A stretch of 64,000 bases of DNA from CAISIP01 sp965278985 (GCA_965278985.1 OZ257131.1:6076001-6140000), one strand, 5' to 3'. Positions 1 to 8,851 are shown, counted from the first letter of the stretch. Numbers and translations are program-made. The notes: a model not told the origin generated them from the letters alone.

Positions 1-199
1 CGGCCATCAGCACCTGGGACTGCATGGTCACCACATCCGCTTCCACCGCCGTGGGCAGCACCTGGTCGCTGAACTCCAGCAGCTCGTACATCGCCTCCTG
101 CAGGGGGTCGGCGGGCGCGCCGGGCACGCGGGTCACGAGCCGGTGCAGGCGCAGGAAGTCGAGCTGGGTCACGGTGCGTTCGTCGGGGGTGGTGGGCAT
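1..199 (-). CDS. rnk: Rnk-type GreA/GreB-family regulator, partial (N-terminal part)
   Basis: The frame starts with ATG at 199 and runs off the left edge, giving 66 residues of the N-terminus. It begins MPTTPDERTVTQLDFLRLHR and contains VEADVVTMQSQVL, which matches the N-terminal region of Rnk (regulator of nucleoside diphosphate kinase): an ERTLTQLD-like opening followed by the P-x-DVVTMxS signature that leads into the GreA/GreB-like C-terminal domain. A GGAG sequence lies about 8 nt before the start. Rnk proteins bind RNA polymerase in the secondary channel region without being transcript-cleavage factors. The C-terminal domain lies outside the window, so completeness cannot be judged. Divergent from the SUI1 gene. 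Confidence 0.8.
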   Translation of the reverse strand, partial: MPTTPDERTVTQLDFLRLHRLVTRVPGAPADPLQEAMYELLEFSDQVLPTAVEADVVTMQSQVLMA

Positions 200-608
200 G
201 GATGTCTCCGGGGTGGCGAGAAAGAAAAAAGGGGGGTCGCATCGCCGCGCACCGGGGCTGGCTGCCCGGCGGTGGTGGTGGTGCGCAGAAGGGAAGAGGA
301 GAGAGGAACCGCCGGGTTCAGGAATGTGCAGGCAGCCGCTGGCGGCCGCACATGCGGTGGCCGGGCAGGGGGGCGCGACGGTGACAGTCCTGGGGGTTCA
401 CGGGGTCGAGTCTATGCAGGCCTGCAGCTCGTCGCAGCCGCTGCATCGCAAAGCCCCCGCGGCAATTGCCAGATTGGCGTGCGCTCGGCCTCGATCTGTG
501 GCAGGCCGTGGTGGCGCATGGACAATGGCGCCACGTTGTTGCCGCTGCACGCACCATGACCTTTTTTCCGTTCCATTCCCTGCTGCGCACGGTCCGCGCA
601 GGCCTTCG
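200..608. other. 409-bp intergenic region without a recognisable gene
   Basis: Spacer between the divergent Rnk-type gene and the SUI1 gene. Open frames here have no recognisable protein similarity and lie in arbitrary, low-complexity, arginine/glycine-rich translations. A perfect 10-bp palindrome, GGCAATTGCC, lies at 471-480. I could not find a convincing sigma-70 promoter, terminator or RNA gene. Confidence 0.5.
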
Positions 609-968
609 ATGAAGCCGCGCTCCAGCCAGGGCGGCCTGGTCTATTCCACCGATGCCGGCCGCATGTGCCCGGACTGCCGCCAGCCCGTGGCCGCCTGCCA
701 GTGCCAGGCGCTGGCCGAGCAGGCGCAACGTGCCGCGGCCAAACCCGTGAAGCTGCGCGTGCAGTTGGAGACCAAGGGCCGTGGCGGCAAGGCCGTGACC
801 GTGGTGCGGGGCCTGCCCGGCTCCGCCGAGGCACTGGCCGTGATGGCGAAGCAGCTGCGCGCGGCCTGCGGCTCGGGTGGCACGCTCAAGGACGGGGTGG
901 TCGAGATCCAGGGTGACCATGTGGCGAAGGTCGTTGCCTGGTTGCGGGCACAGGGGTTGCCAGCCTGA
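609..968 (+). CDS. yciH: SUI1/eIF1-family translation factor (YciH type)
   Basis: 119 residues. Residues about 45-119 form the SUI1/eIF1 fold: KLRVQLETKGRGGKAVTVVRGL, then GTLKDGVVEIQGDHVAKVVAWL. The N-terminal part (YSTDAGRMCPDCRQPV...CQC) carries several cysteines and matches bacterial YciH proteins. The family relates to eIF1, which controls start-codon selection in eukaryotes; E. coli YciH has been reported to influence translation initiation. The start is the last ATG before the conserved GGLVYST segment. No operon partner: the upstream gene is divergent and the downstream gene convergent, 12 bp away. Confidence 0.9.
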   Translation: MKPRSSQGGLVYSTDAGRMCPDCRQPVAACQCQALAEQAQRAAAKPVKLRVQLETKGRGGKAVTVVRGLPGSAEALAVMAKQLRAACGSGGTLKDGVVEIQGDHVAKVVAWLRAQGLPA

Positions 969-980
969 AAGCGGCTGCCT

Positions 981-1880
981 TCAGGGCAAGGTGGTGATGC
1001 GCTGCGCCAGGGCATCCAGCACCAGGCGGTGCACCGCGCTGCGTTCCGCCATGCTGGCGCGCATCGGTGTCTCCACGATGAAGCTCTGGGCCACGCCCTG
1101 CTGCTGTGCGTACAGCGACAGCGTGGGGCGCTCCACTCCGGCATAGGCCGTCGGGGCCGTGTGGTACTTGCCGGCGTTCACCGCGTCGGTGTCCACGGCG
1201 TGGCCTGCTGCCGCAATCCGTTGCGCAAGATCCTTCGCGACGTCCAGCGCCATACCGTCGCCGTAACTGAGCAGGTAGGTCGCGCTGCGCAGGCGGTCCT
1301 CGTGCAGATCCACCACGACATTGCAATGTTCCCGGGCCAGCAGCCGGCGCAGGAGCGTCGCCTCCGGCGTGCCCCCGTGTCCGAAGCTGCGGGCGATGTC
1401 CTGGTTGTCCGCGTTGTGGCGCAGGTCGTGGGTCCAGCCCGCAGGGTTCACGAGCGGCACGACCAGCACGTCCACACCGGGATACAGGCCGGGGTCGCGG
1501 CCCAGGTCACGGGCCAGCCCTAGCGCCGCCTCCACGCCGGCCGGTTCGTTGCCGTGCACGCCCGCGAAGACACACAGTCGGCCCCGGGCGTCGGCCAAGC
1601 GCCGGTGCAAGGCCAGCAGCGGCCAGGCATCCTTGCCCTGGTGCACGGTGCCGAGCGTGTCCACCTCGAGCCCGGTGCCTCGGGCCTGCGCCACCACCGC
1701 CGCGGCGTCCCGCGCGGCACGGTGGGCATGCAGATGGAACAGCCACCAGTCCACCCGCTGCGCGATGCCGACGTAGGCCAGCACGGCCCCCATCAGCAGC
1801 AGGCCGCGGAGTTTCCAACGGCGGCGGATCCGGGTGATGGCGCTCTCGCGGGGCAGCCGCAGGCGTGCAAAAAAGGCCAA
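981..1880 (-). CDS. Succinylglutamate desuccinylase/aspartoacylase-type (M14-like) zinc hydrolase
   Basis: About 299 residues from a TTG at 1880. The fold is zinc carboxypeptidase-like: GVHGNEPAG (zinc ligands near H109 and E112), VVPLVNPAGW, RHNADNQDIARSF, then DLHED as a further ligand region, and a late IVETP with the likely general-base glutamate. An N-terminal RIRRRWKLRG followed by GLLLMGAVLAYVGIA looks like a membrane anchor, which favours the TTG start over the internal ATG at 1793 because the ATG start would lose the positive flank. The family removes acyl groups from amino acids or trims peptides; the substrate is unknown. It starts 10 bp after the stop of the enoyl-reductase-like gene, so the two are probably co-transcribed. 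Confidence 0.75.
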   Translation of the reverse strand: MAFFARLRLPRESAITRIRRRWKLRGLLLMGAVLAYVGIAQRVDWWLFHLHAHRAARDAAAVVAQARGTGLEVDTLGTVHQGKDAWPLLALHRRLADARGRLCVFAGVHGNEPAGVEAALGLARDLGRDPGLYPGVDVLVVPLVNPAGWTHDLRHNADNQDIARSFGHGGTPEATLLRRLLAREHCNVVVDLHEDRLRSATYLLSYGDGMALDVAKDLAQRIAAAGHAVDTDAVNAGKYHTAPTAYAGVERPTLSLYAQQQGVAQSFIVETPMRASMAERSAVHRLVLDALAQRITTLP

Positions 1881-1890
1881 GGCGCGCGGC

Positions 1891-3078
1891 TCAGGCCGTC
1901 GGGTCTTCCACGGTGAAACGCATGCCCGCATGCGCCTCCAGCCGCGGGACCAGGCGCGTGCCCATGGCAGACGCAGGGGTCCAGATGCCACCGGGCGTGT
2001 CCTGCGCATCTTGCAGCAGGCAGGCGGCGGCTTCCACGATCATGCGCGACGTGGCGCCGTAGCCCGGATCGCGCTCCCCGATGACGGCGCTGTGCAGGCG
2101 GTGGCCCGCGGCGTCCTCGCCGATGAACAACACGTCGTAGAAGCCGCTCTCGCGCTCCTCGCGCGTAGGCCCTTCGCCGGGCTGGGGGCTGCTGGCGCTG
2201 CCCATGGACTTGTCGCCCGCGATGGCCTGCGCGCGGGCCTCGCCCTTCTCTCCGGGACCGGCGACCAGCATCTCGTCGTAGACGAAATCGGTGCCGTAGC
2301 GGTGGCCCAGCAGCAGGTTGGAGCGGTGCACGTTGCGCGTGTTGATGGCGGCCATCACGAAGGGTGCGACCCACTGGCCCAGCACCTCGTCGAACATCGG
2401 CTTGTTGCCGCTGGGCTGCTTGGGGCCCTCGAAGCCGGGTGTCAGCGAGAAGGGGCTGCGCAGCAAGGCCAGCACCTGCGGGTCCCGCTGCGCGGCCGCC
2501 ATGGTGGCGCCCAGGCTGGCGGCCGTGCCGCCCGAGAAGGTGCCGCGCATCTTGCGCACCCGGCCGCGCACGCGCGTGGCCGCAGTGCCGAAGCGCCCCT
2601 GCATCGCGTCCTGCAGCACCAGCACTCCGAGGTCGAAGGGAACGGAATCGAAGCCGCAGGAGAACACGATGCGGGCGCCGCTGGCACGCGCCGTGGCCTC
2701 GTGCGCATCCACCATCTGGCGCATCCAGGCGGGCTCGCCACACAGGTCCACATAGTCCACGCCGGCCGCTGCGCAGGCACCGACCAGCGGGCCGCCATAC
2801 AGCTGGTAGGGGCCGACCGTGCTGAGCACCAGCCGCGTCTGCGCCAGCAGCGCCTGCAGGCTCACGGGGTCGCCGCTGTCGGTCACCACCAGCGGGGTGT
2901 CGCCTGGTGCCCCGATCGCGTCGCGCACCGCCTGCAGCTTGGCCAGGCTGCGCCCGCCCATGGCCCAGCGCAGCCCGCTGCCAGCAGGAAAACGTTGCAG
3001 CAGGACTTCGGCGACCAGCCGGCCGGTGTAGCCGGTGGCGCCGTGTACGACGATGTCGTAGGGCTTGGGAGTGGGCAT
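1891..3078 (-). CDS. Saccharopine dehydrogenase family / trans-acting enoyl reductase-like protein
   Basis: 395 residues. An N-terminal Rossmann fold opens with YDIVVHGATGYTGRLVAE (nucleotide loop G13-A-T-G-Y-T-G19), followed by LVLSTVGPY and YVDLCGEPAWM, typical of saccharopine dehydrogenase-like NAD(P) proteins. Similar proteins in mycobacteria act as trans-acting enoyl reductases in lipid synthesis, but many bacterial members are uncharacterised. Located 149 bp after the Dabb gene at the tail of the catabolic operon and 10 bp before the M14-like hydrolase. Membership in the catabolic operon is possible but not shown by spacing alone. Confidence in the family is high, in the reaction low. 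Confidence 0.85.
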   Translation of the reverse strand: MPTPKPYDIVVHGATGYTGRLVAEVLLQRFPAGSGLRWAMGGRSLAKLQAVRDAIGAPGDTPLVVTDSGDPVSLQALLAQTRLVLSTVGPYQLYGGPLVGACAAAGVDYVDLCGEPAWMRQMVDAHEATARASGARIVFSCGFDSVPFDLGVLVLQDAMQGRFGTAATRVRGRVRKMRGTFSGGTAASLGATMAAAQRDPQVLALLRSPFSLTPGFEGPKQPSGNKPMFDEVLGQWVAPFVMAAINTRNVHRSNLLLGHRYGTDFVYDEMLVAGPGEKGEARAQAIAGDKSMGSASSPQPGEGPTREERESGFYDVLFIGEDAAGHRLHSAVIGERDPGYGATSRMIVEAAACLLQDAQDTPGGIWTPASAMGTRLVPRLEAHAGMRFTVEDPTA

Positions 3079-3227
3079 GGTGTCTCCGTGGGGGCGGCGC
3101 GCAGGCCGCAGTGGGTCGCGATGGTCGCGATGCTGGCGATGGGCCGCAGCTTACACGGCGTGCCGCACCATGCCGGCCCCGCGCCACCGTCCAGCGCCGA
3201 CGGGGCGACGCGGCGGCGCCGGCGGGC

Positions 3228-3557
3228 TCAGCGCGTACCCGCCGCCACCGGGTCCGGCACCTCGTAGTCGACCATGCGACGCTCGGCCTGCACCTGGGAC
3301 ACGAAGGCCACCACCTCCTGGTGCAGCGGGTGCGCCTGGTAGTGCTGCAGCGCCGCGCGGTCCGTGAACTCGGAGTACAGCGCCACGTCGCTGCTGGCGG
3401 GCCCGGCGCTGAAGTCGATGCCCACCTCGATGGCCAGCAGGCCCGGGATGCGGCCGCGCAGGCCTTCGAGCTGTTCGCGCATGCGCTGGGCGTTGAAGGC
3501 CTTGGCGTTGCCGAGGGCGTCGTCTTTCAGTCGCCAGAAGACGAGGTGCTTGATCAT
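3228..3557 (-). CDS. Dabb (stress-responsive A/B barrel) family protein
   Basis: 109 residues. Opens MIKHLVFWRLKDDALG and contains IPGLLAIEVGIDFS, SSDVALYSEFTDRAALQHYQAHPLHQEVVAFV and RRMVDYEV, the full signature of the dimeric alpha+beta barrel Dabb domain. Members include small cyclases and stress proteins, and many lie beside aromatic catabolism genes. Its ATG overlaps the stop of the MarR gene in an ATGA arrangement (3554-3557), so the two are translationally coupled. Precise function unknown; a ligand-binding or ring-modifying role in the catabolic pathway is an inference from position. Confidence 0.85.
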   Translation of the reverse strand: MIKHLVFWRLKDDALGNAKAFNAQRMREQLEGLRGRIPGLLAIEVGIDFSAGPASSDVALYSEFTDRAALQHYQAHPLHQEVVAFVSQVQAERRMVDYEVPDPVAAGTR

Positions 3558-4243
3558 GGCGTGATGCTCGCGGAGGGGCGAGGCTTGGTGGCGGGTTTGG
3601 CGGGCGTGGCCTTGGCAGCGGACGGTTTCGCGGACTTGCGCGGCGCCGGCTTCTCGCGTGCCACCAGGGCACGCAGCTCGCTGGGATCGTGGAAGGTGAA
3701 CAGGGTCTGCGGCTGCAGCGTGGCGAGCGTGTCGTTGACCTTGTGCAGGAAGCCGAAGGCCTGCTGCATGTCCTGGTCGGAAATGCCGGCGAGCATGTCG
3801 GCATTGGCGCGCAGGCTCAGGCCGTTGCAGTCGTTCGCGAGCTCCTGGCCCGCGGGGGTGAGCGTCACCACCACGGATCGGTTGTCGGTGCGCGAGCGCC
3901 GACGCCGCACCAGCCCCTTCTTCTGCAGCACCTGCAGCTGGCTGGAGATGGTGGACTGCGGCAGCACCAGCAGCTCCACCAGCTCGCCGGGCCGCAGGGC
4001 CTCGCGCTCCTGCAGCAGCACCAGCATGCGCGCGGAGTAGTGGTTCAGCCCGTGCGCGCGGAAGTGGTGGTTGCCCAGCAGCGCGATGCGGGCGCTGATC
4101 GTGTGGATCAGGAAGGACAGCCGCGTGGAGATGGAGCCGCTGCCCCCGTCCTGGCCATCTGCGGAATCCACCGCGGCTGGCGCCGCAGCCTCGGGCGGGG
4201 GGGTAGCGGCCGGACTCCTGGGCGCGCGCGCCTGACGGGGCAT
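3554..4243 (-). CDS. MarR-family transcriptional regulator
   Basis: 229 residues. Low-complexity Ala/Pro N-terminus (1-35), then a MarR core: YSARMLVLLQEREALRPGELVELLVLPQSTISSQLQVLQKKGLVRRRRSRTDNRSVVVTLTPAG is the winged helix with the R-rich wing and D-N-R turn. The C-terminus is a lysine/alanine/proline tail (KPAPRKSAKPSAAKATPAK) that could add non-specific DNA contacts. An AGGAG ribosome site precedes the ATG. The gene lies inside the catabolic operon, after the SDR gene, so it is a candidate sensor of the pathway substrate. A short inverted match, CTATA(G/C), lies upstream at about 4254-4286 (low confidence as an operator). Confidence 0.88.
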   Translation of the reverse strand: MPRQARAPRSPAATPPPEAAAPAAVDSADGQDGGSGSISTRLSFLIHTISARIALLGNHHFRAHGLNHYSARMLVLLQEREALRPGELVELLVLPQSTISSQLQVLQKKGLVRRRRSRTDNRSVVVTLTPAGQELANDCNGLSLRANADMLAGISDQDMQQAFGFLHKVNDTLATLQPQTLFTFHDPSELRALVAREKPAPRKSAKPSAAKATPAKPATKPRPSASITP

Positions 4244-4311
4244 GTTGACTCCTGCTATAGCGTACGAAGGTGTCACAAAAGTATAGGGGTGCGCATGGGC
4301 GTCGCCAGGCG

Positions 4312-5073
4312 CTAGAAGTTCGACAGGCCCAGGGACAGGCCCCCATCCACCGCGAGCACGCCACCTGTGGTCCACGGGGCGCGCAGCAGGTGTTCCATGG
4401 CCTCGGCGATTTCTTCCGGCCTGCCCACGCGTTGCAGTGCGTGTTCGCGGGCCAGCGCGGCGAAACGCTGCGTCGACTCCTCGGCCGTGAACACGCCGGC
4501 GCGGATGTTCAGCTCGGTGGGCACCGCGCCCGGCACGATGCAGTTGACCGTGATGCCGCGCGCGCCCAGCTCGGCGGCCAGCACGCGCGTGAGCACCTCG
4601 ATGGCGCCTTTGCTCGCGGCGTAGGGTGAGGCGCCGGGGTAGGCACGCTTGGTGTGCACCGAGCCCACCATGACCACGGCGCCACCATCGCGCTCCAGGT
4701 GCGGCACGGCCAGGCCCGTGAGCATCATCGCAGCCACCACGTTGCTGCGGAACAGGTCGACGACCGCCTCTTCGTCCAGCGCCGTGAGAGGCCCGCGCAG
4801 CATGTTGGCGGCATTGTTGACCAGGCCCTGCAGGCCGCCACCGTGCTGCACGGCGGCCTCCACCATGCGCGTGCGGTCCGCAGCCACTGTCACGTCGCCA
4901 GCCACCCAGTGGCAATTCGCGCCGGCCTGGGCCGCGACGGCCTGCAGCGCCTCGGTGCGCCGCCCGCTGATGGTGACCCGCGCCCCGGCCCGCGCCAGGT
5001 GGATCGCCGTGGCCGCGCCGATGCCCGAGCCGCCCCCCGTGACCAGCACGGACAGGCCCGTGATGGGCCTCAC
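4312..5073 (-). CDS. Short-chain dehydrogenase/reductase (SDR)
   Basis: 253 residues from a GTG at 5073 that overlaps the stop of the Rieske oxygenase gene (GTGA). Classical SDR features are all present: TGGGSGIG cofactor loop at 12-19, NNAAN near 86-90, catalytic S138, Y151 and K155 (SVHTKRAYPGASPYAASK), and a C-terminal PWTTGGVLAVDGG. G37-R38-R39 after the second strand suggests NADP(H) preference. Coupled to the oxygenase gene, it may re-oxidise a cis-diol or oxidise a side chain produced by it. Substrate not deducible. Confidence 0.9.
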   Translation of the reverse strand: MRPITGLSVLVTGGGSGIGAATAIHLARAGARVTISGRRTEALQAVAAQAGANCHWVAGDVTVAADRTRMVEAAVQHGGGLQGLVNNAANMLRGPLTALDEEAVVDLFRSNVVAAMMLTGLAVPHLERDGGAVVMVGSVHTKRAYPGASPYAASKGAIEVLTRVLAAELGARGITVNCIVPGAVPTELNIRAGVFTAEESTQRFAALAREHALQRVGRPEEIAEAMEHLLRAPWTTGGVLAVDGGLSLGLSNF

Positions 5074-6242
5074 GGCGCGGCCCCTGGCAACGAGGCCGGA
5101 TCGGCCATGTAGCGCGCCAGCGTCTTGTGAAAATGCTGCACGGCCGGCTCGTTGCGGCCGATGGTGAAAGCGGTGTTGCCACCGGCTGCCAGCGACGCCT
5201 GGATGCCGTTGCCGATGGCGTAGTCCTCGTCGCGCACCGCCTGTAGCACGATCTGGCTGAAAGCCTCGGTGGCTTGCTTCTGTTCGTCCGTCACCGGCTC
5301 CTGCGCGGCCAGCACGGTCTGGCGCGTGATGGTGGTCTCGGGCGTGGGGCCGGGGAACAACTGGCTCACGAGGCAGTGGTCGCCCAGCACGCCGGAGATC
5401 GCGAGGTTCGGGAAACCGATGTGGACGCGGCGCAGGTGCACGTCCGGCTGCCACGCGTCCTCGGGCTGCGTCTGCAGCTCGGACAAGGACCGCCGGCCGA
5501 ACACCATGCGCTGGTGCGGCCCATAGGTGTCGTGCAGCGAGAGATTGCCGATGGTGAAGCGGCCGACCGTCTGCGGGTGCACGGTGTTGTGGTGGTAGGC
5601 CTCGAGGTATCCGTCCCAGGCGACCTTCCAGCCCGGGCCGGGGATCTCGCGCTGGTCGTAGACGAACCACTGGTCCAGGTTCAGCGACTGCAGCGGCGCC
5701 TGGAATCCGCCCAGCCAGCGGTCGGCGTCGAAATTCTCCCCGGGCGTGAGGCAGACCCAGACCAGGCCCGCGCGTTCGGCGCACCAGAGTTCGGTGAGCG
5801 AATGGGTGTCGGGGCTGACGTCCCCGAAGGTCTTCTCGCCGTAGACGCCCGTGAGCTTGCCCTGCAGGTCGTAGGTCCAGGCGTGATACGGGCACACGAA
5901 CCGCTGTGCCGTACCGTTGCCGTGGGGGCAGACCTGCGCGCCGCGGTGGCGGCAGGCGTTGAGGAAGGCGCGCACGGTGCCGTCCTGTCCGCGCACCAGC
6001 ACCAGTGGCTTGTCCATGACCGTCATCGCGCGGTAGCTGCCGGGCTTCGGCACCTCGATGGACAGGGCCAGCGCCAGCGGCAGGTGGTGGAACACGCGCT
6101 CCACCTCGCGCTGGTGCCGCGCGGGATCGAGGTAGGCATCGACGGGCAGCACGAGCATCTCGGGTGCCTGGTCCGTGCTGCGGCTACGCAGGTGGGTCAG
6201 GGCGCGCTGCGCCAGGGCCATGGATTCTTCGTTGCTGTGCAT
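5070..6242 (-). CDS. Rieske aromatic ring-hydroxylating oxygenase, alpha subunit
   Basis: 390 residues. Rieske [2Fe-2S] ligands C97-x-H99 (ACRHRG) and C117-x2-H120 (CPYHAW). The catalytic domain contains YLEAYHHNTVH, the mononuclear iron histidines near H217 and H222, with E214. Such enzymes use O2 and electrons from a reductase to hydroxylate or demethylate aromatic or amine substrates. No ferredoxin or reductase gene lies in the operon, so the electron supply must come from elsewhere. It follows the NTF2-like gene by 29 bp and overlaps the SDR gene by 4 bp. Confidence 0.9.
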   Translation of the reverse strand: MHSNEESMALAQRALTHLRSRSTDQAPEMLVLPVDAYLDPARHQREVERVFHHLPLALALSIEVPKPGSYRAMTVMDKPLVLVRGQDGTVRAFLNACRHRGAQVCPHGNGTAQRFVCPYHAWTYDLQGKLTGVYGEKTFGDVSPDTHSLTELWCAERAGLVWVCLTPGENFDADRWLGGFQAPLQSLNLDQWFVYDQREIPGPGWKVAWDGYLEAYHHNTVHPQTVGRFTIGNLSLHDTYGPHQRMVFGRRSLSELQTQPEDAWQPDVHLRRVHIGFPNLAISGVLGDHCLVSQLFPGPTPETTITRQTVLAAQEPVTDEQKQATEAFSQIVLQAVRDEDYAIGNGIQASLAAGGNTAFTIGRNEPAVQHFHKTLARYMADPASLPGAAP

Positions 6243-6271
6243 CGGTTGGTGTCCTCGCGGTGGTGCCGGGC

Positions 6272-6838
6272 TCAGGCGTGCTGGCGGTGCTGGCGTTCGA
6301 AGTCCTGCCAGGCCGGCAGGCTCTCGGGGAAGTCGGCGCGCACGCGGCGGTCACCGGCCACCACGCGCAGTTCGCCCTTGAGGGCATCGCCGTACTCGGC
6401 GATGGGCACGTAGTAGAGGAACTTGATCACGCGCTTGGCGAACAGCCAGCGGCCGTCCACGCGGCGGTAGTCGTCCTCGTAGCGCATGGCGGCCACGCTG
6501 GCCACGTCGTTGGGGCAGGTCTCGGCATGGCTCAGCACCAGGCCCGTGGCGCGGTCGGGTTGGGCATCGTCGAAGCGCACGAAATGGTCATGGGTCCAGT
6601 GGTAGCCGGGGCCGCGGATCTTGAACATGCGGATGAACATCGCGCGGATCTCCTCGCGGTTGCCGGCGACGAGGAACTTGCTGGGCGAGTCGAAGACAGC
6701 GTCCTCGGTGAAGAGTCCGATGAGCCGCTCCATGTCGTGCTCGTCACAGGCAATCGCGTAGGCGCTGGCGAGTTCGGAGATCTCGGCGCGGGCTTCGAGT
6801 TTTTCCACGCGGCGCAGCAGGTCGTTCAGGTCGGTCAT
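6272..6838 (-). CDS. NTF2/SnoaL-like protein, possible oxygenase beta-subunit-like partner
   Basis: 188 residues with a cone-shaped NTF2-like fold: LEARAEISELASAYAIACDEHDMERLIGLFTEDAVFDSP is the typical opening, followed by GYHWTHDHFVRFDD, MRYEDDYRRVDGRWLFAKRVIKFLYYV. Proteins of this fold act as dehydratases or isomerases, or as the small subunit of Rieske oxygenases. It sits 29 bp before the oxygenase alpha gene, which supports either a beta-subunit-like role or a later step on the oxygenated product. It lacks strong similarity to classical beta subunits by eye, so the assignment stays at fold level. Confidence 0.82.
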   Translation of the reverse strand: MTDLNDLLRRVEKLEARAEISELASAYAIACDEHDMERLIGLFTEDAVFDSPSKFLVAGNREEIRAMFIRMFKIRGPGYHWTHDHFVRFDDAQPDRATGLVLSHAETCPNDVASVAAMRYEDDYRRVDGRWLFAKRVIKFLYYVPIAEYGDALKGELRVVAGDRRVRADFPESLPAWQDFERQHRQHA

Positions 6839-6862
6839 CGGAAGGCTTTCTTCAAGAGGAGT

Positions 6863-8851
6863 TCAGGACTGGGGCTGGGTGGCGCCGCCCTGCAGTGGAG
6901 TCACCGCGGTGCTGCGGGCTGTGGAGGAGGGCAGGGCGGGCGGGGTCGCCCGGCTGCGCAACACGCGCCCGCGCAGCTGGTACCACGAGCCCACGATGCC
7001 CTTGCGCATGAACAGCACGCAGGCCACGAAGATCGCACCCTGGATGATGAAGACCCAGGCGCCGTACTGCGCCAGGTAGTTCATCATCGTCACCAGCGCC
7101 GCTGCGCCGATCACCGGGCCCAGCACCGTGCCGATGCCGCCCATCAGCACCATCAGCAGCACCTCGCCCGAGGTGGAGAAGAACACGTCGGTCAGCGAGG
7201 CCAGCTGGAACACGATGGCCTTCGTGCTGCCCGCCAGGCCCGACAACGCAGCCGACAACACGAAGGCCATCCACTTCAGCCGGTTGGCGTTGTAGCCCAG
7301 CGAGATGGCGCGCGCCTCGTTCTCGCGCACGGCCTTGAGCGCCTGGCCGAAGGGCGAATGGATGGTGCGGTGGATGACGGCGAAGCCGAACAGGAAGATG
7401 GCCAGCGTGGTGAAGTACATCGCCAGTGGCTGGTTCAGGTCGATCACGCCGAACAACATGCCGCGCGGGCCGGTCTGGATGCCGTCCTCGCCCATGGTCC
7501 ATCCGGCCTGGATCGCATAGAAGTAGACGATCTGCGCCAGCGCCAGCGTGATCATCGCGAAGTACAGGCCCTGGCGCTTGATCGCCAGCCAGCCGATGCC
7601 GGCCCCCAGCAGGGCGGCCATGGCGGTGCCCAGCACGATGGCGATCTCGGGTGTCACACCCCACACCTTCGCTGCGTGGGCCGCCACGTAGGCCGCACTG
7701 CCGAAGAATGCCGCATGGCCGAAAGCCAGCAGGCCCACGTAGCCGAACAGCAGGTTGTAGGCGCAGGCGAAGAGCGCAAAGCACAGCACCTTCATGACGA
7801 AGATCGGGTAGAGCACGAAGGGCGCGATCGCCCCCAGCACCGCCAGCACCACGAACACCAGCAGCTCGCGGCTGCGCACGTGCGTGTCGTGCCGTTCGCC
7901 CGTGGCGGCCAACGGGGCGTGCTGGCCGCCGCCCTTGCCGAACAGCCCCTGCTGCTTGAACAGCAGCACCAGCGCCATGAACACGAACACCACCACGCTG
8001 GAGGCGGGCGGGTAGAACACGCGTGTGAGCCCCTCCAGCAATCCCAGCACGAAACCACTGACGATGGCCCCGAAGATCGAACCCATGCCGCCGATCACCA
8101 CCACCGCGAACACGGTCACGATCAGGCTCTGCCCCATCAGCGGGCTCACCTGGTAGATGGGCGCGGCCATCACACCGGCCAGGCCCGCCAGGCCCACGCC
8201 GCAGGCATAGGTGAGCGTGAGCATGCGCGGCACGTTGATGCCGAAGGCGCGCACCAGCACCGGGTTCTCGGTGGCAGCACGCAGGTAGGCGCCGAGCTTG
8301 GTGCGCTCGATGGCCAGCCAGGTGCCGAAACACACGATCAGCGAGCCCACGATCACCCAGCCGCGGTAGTTGGGCAGGAACATGAAGCCCAGGTTCTGCA
8401 CGCCCTGCAAGGCATCGGGGATGCCGTAGGGAAGTCCCGCCGAGCCGTATTTGAGCTGCACCAGGCCCTCGATCACCATCGCCAGGCCGATGGTCAGCAG
8501 GAAGCCGTAGGCATGGTCGATGGCGTAGACATGGCGGATGAAGAGTTTCTCGGTCAGCGCTCCCACCACCGACATCACCAGCGGCACGATCAGCAGCGCC
8601 CACCAGTAGTTGATGGCGGGGAGACCCGCGTCAGGGAACAGCGTGGGCAGGTTGGCCAGCGCCCAGGCCAGCAGCGCGCCCAGCATGTACTGCGCGCCGT
8701 GCATGAAGTTGGCGATGCGCAGCATGCCGAAGATCACGGCCACGCCCAGGCTCAGCATGGCGTAGAAGGCGCCGTTGATCAGGCCGATCAGCAGCTGGCC
8801 GAACAACGCGGCCGAGGGGATGGTCTTGCCGAAGAGGACGAGCTCGAACAT
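6863..8851 (-). CDS. Branched-chain-type ABC transporter permease, LivH-LivM fusion
   Basis: 662 residues, about twice the size of a single permease. Residues about 1-300 are LivH-like (LLIGLINGAFYAMLSLGVAVIFGMLRIANFMHGA; later VFAVVVIGGMGSIFGAI). Residues about 325-640 are LivM-like (FALFACAYNLLFGYVGLLAFGHAAFFGSAAY; VLMGGIGTVLGPVIGAA). A linker of about 25 residues (GKGGGQHAPLAATGERHD) joins them. Both EAA-type loops that contact the ATPases are visible. One protein would therefore supply both membrane halves of the importer encoded by the next genes. Confidence 0.92.
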   Translation of the reverse strand: MFELVLFGKTIPSAALFGQLLIGLINGAFYAMLSLGVAVIFGMLRIANFMHGAQYMLGALLAWALANLPTLFPDAGLPAINYWWALLIVPLVMSVVGALTEKLFIRHVYAIDHAYGFLLTIGLAMVIEGLVQLKYGSAGLPYGIPDALQGVQNLGFMFLPNYRGWVIVGSLIVCFGTWLAIERTKLGAYLRAATENPVLVRAFGINVPRMLTLTYACGVGLAGLAGVMAAPIYQVSPLMGQSLIVTVFAVVVIGGMGSIFGAIVSGFVLGLLEGLTRVFYPPASSVVVFVFMALVLLFKQQGLFGKGGGQHAPLAATGERHDTHVRSRELLVFVVLAVLGAIAPFVLYPIFVMKVLCFALFACAYNLLFGYVGLLAFGHAAFFGSAAYVAAHAAKVWGVTPEIAIVLGTAMAALLGAGIGWLAIKRQGLYFAMITLALAQIVYFYAIQAGWTMGEDGIQTGPRGMLFGVIDLNQPLAMYFTTLAIFLFGFAVIHRTIHSPFGQALKAVRENEARAISLGYNANRLKWMAFVLSAALSGLAGSTKAIVFQLASLTDVFFSTSGEVLLMVLMGGIGTVLGPVIGAAALVTMMNYLAQYGAWVFIIQGAIFVACVLFMRKGIVGSWYQLRGRVLRSRATPPALPSSTARSTAVTPLQGGATQPQS

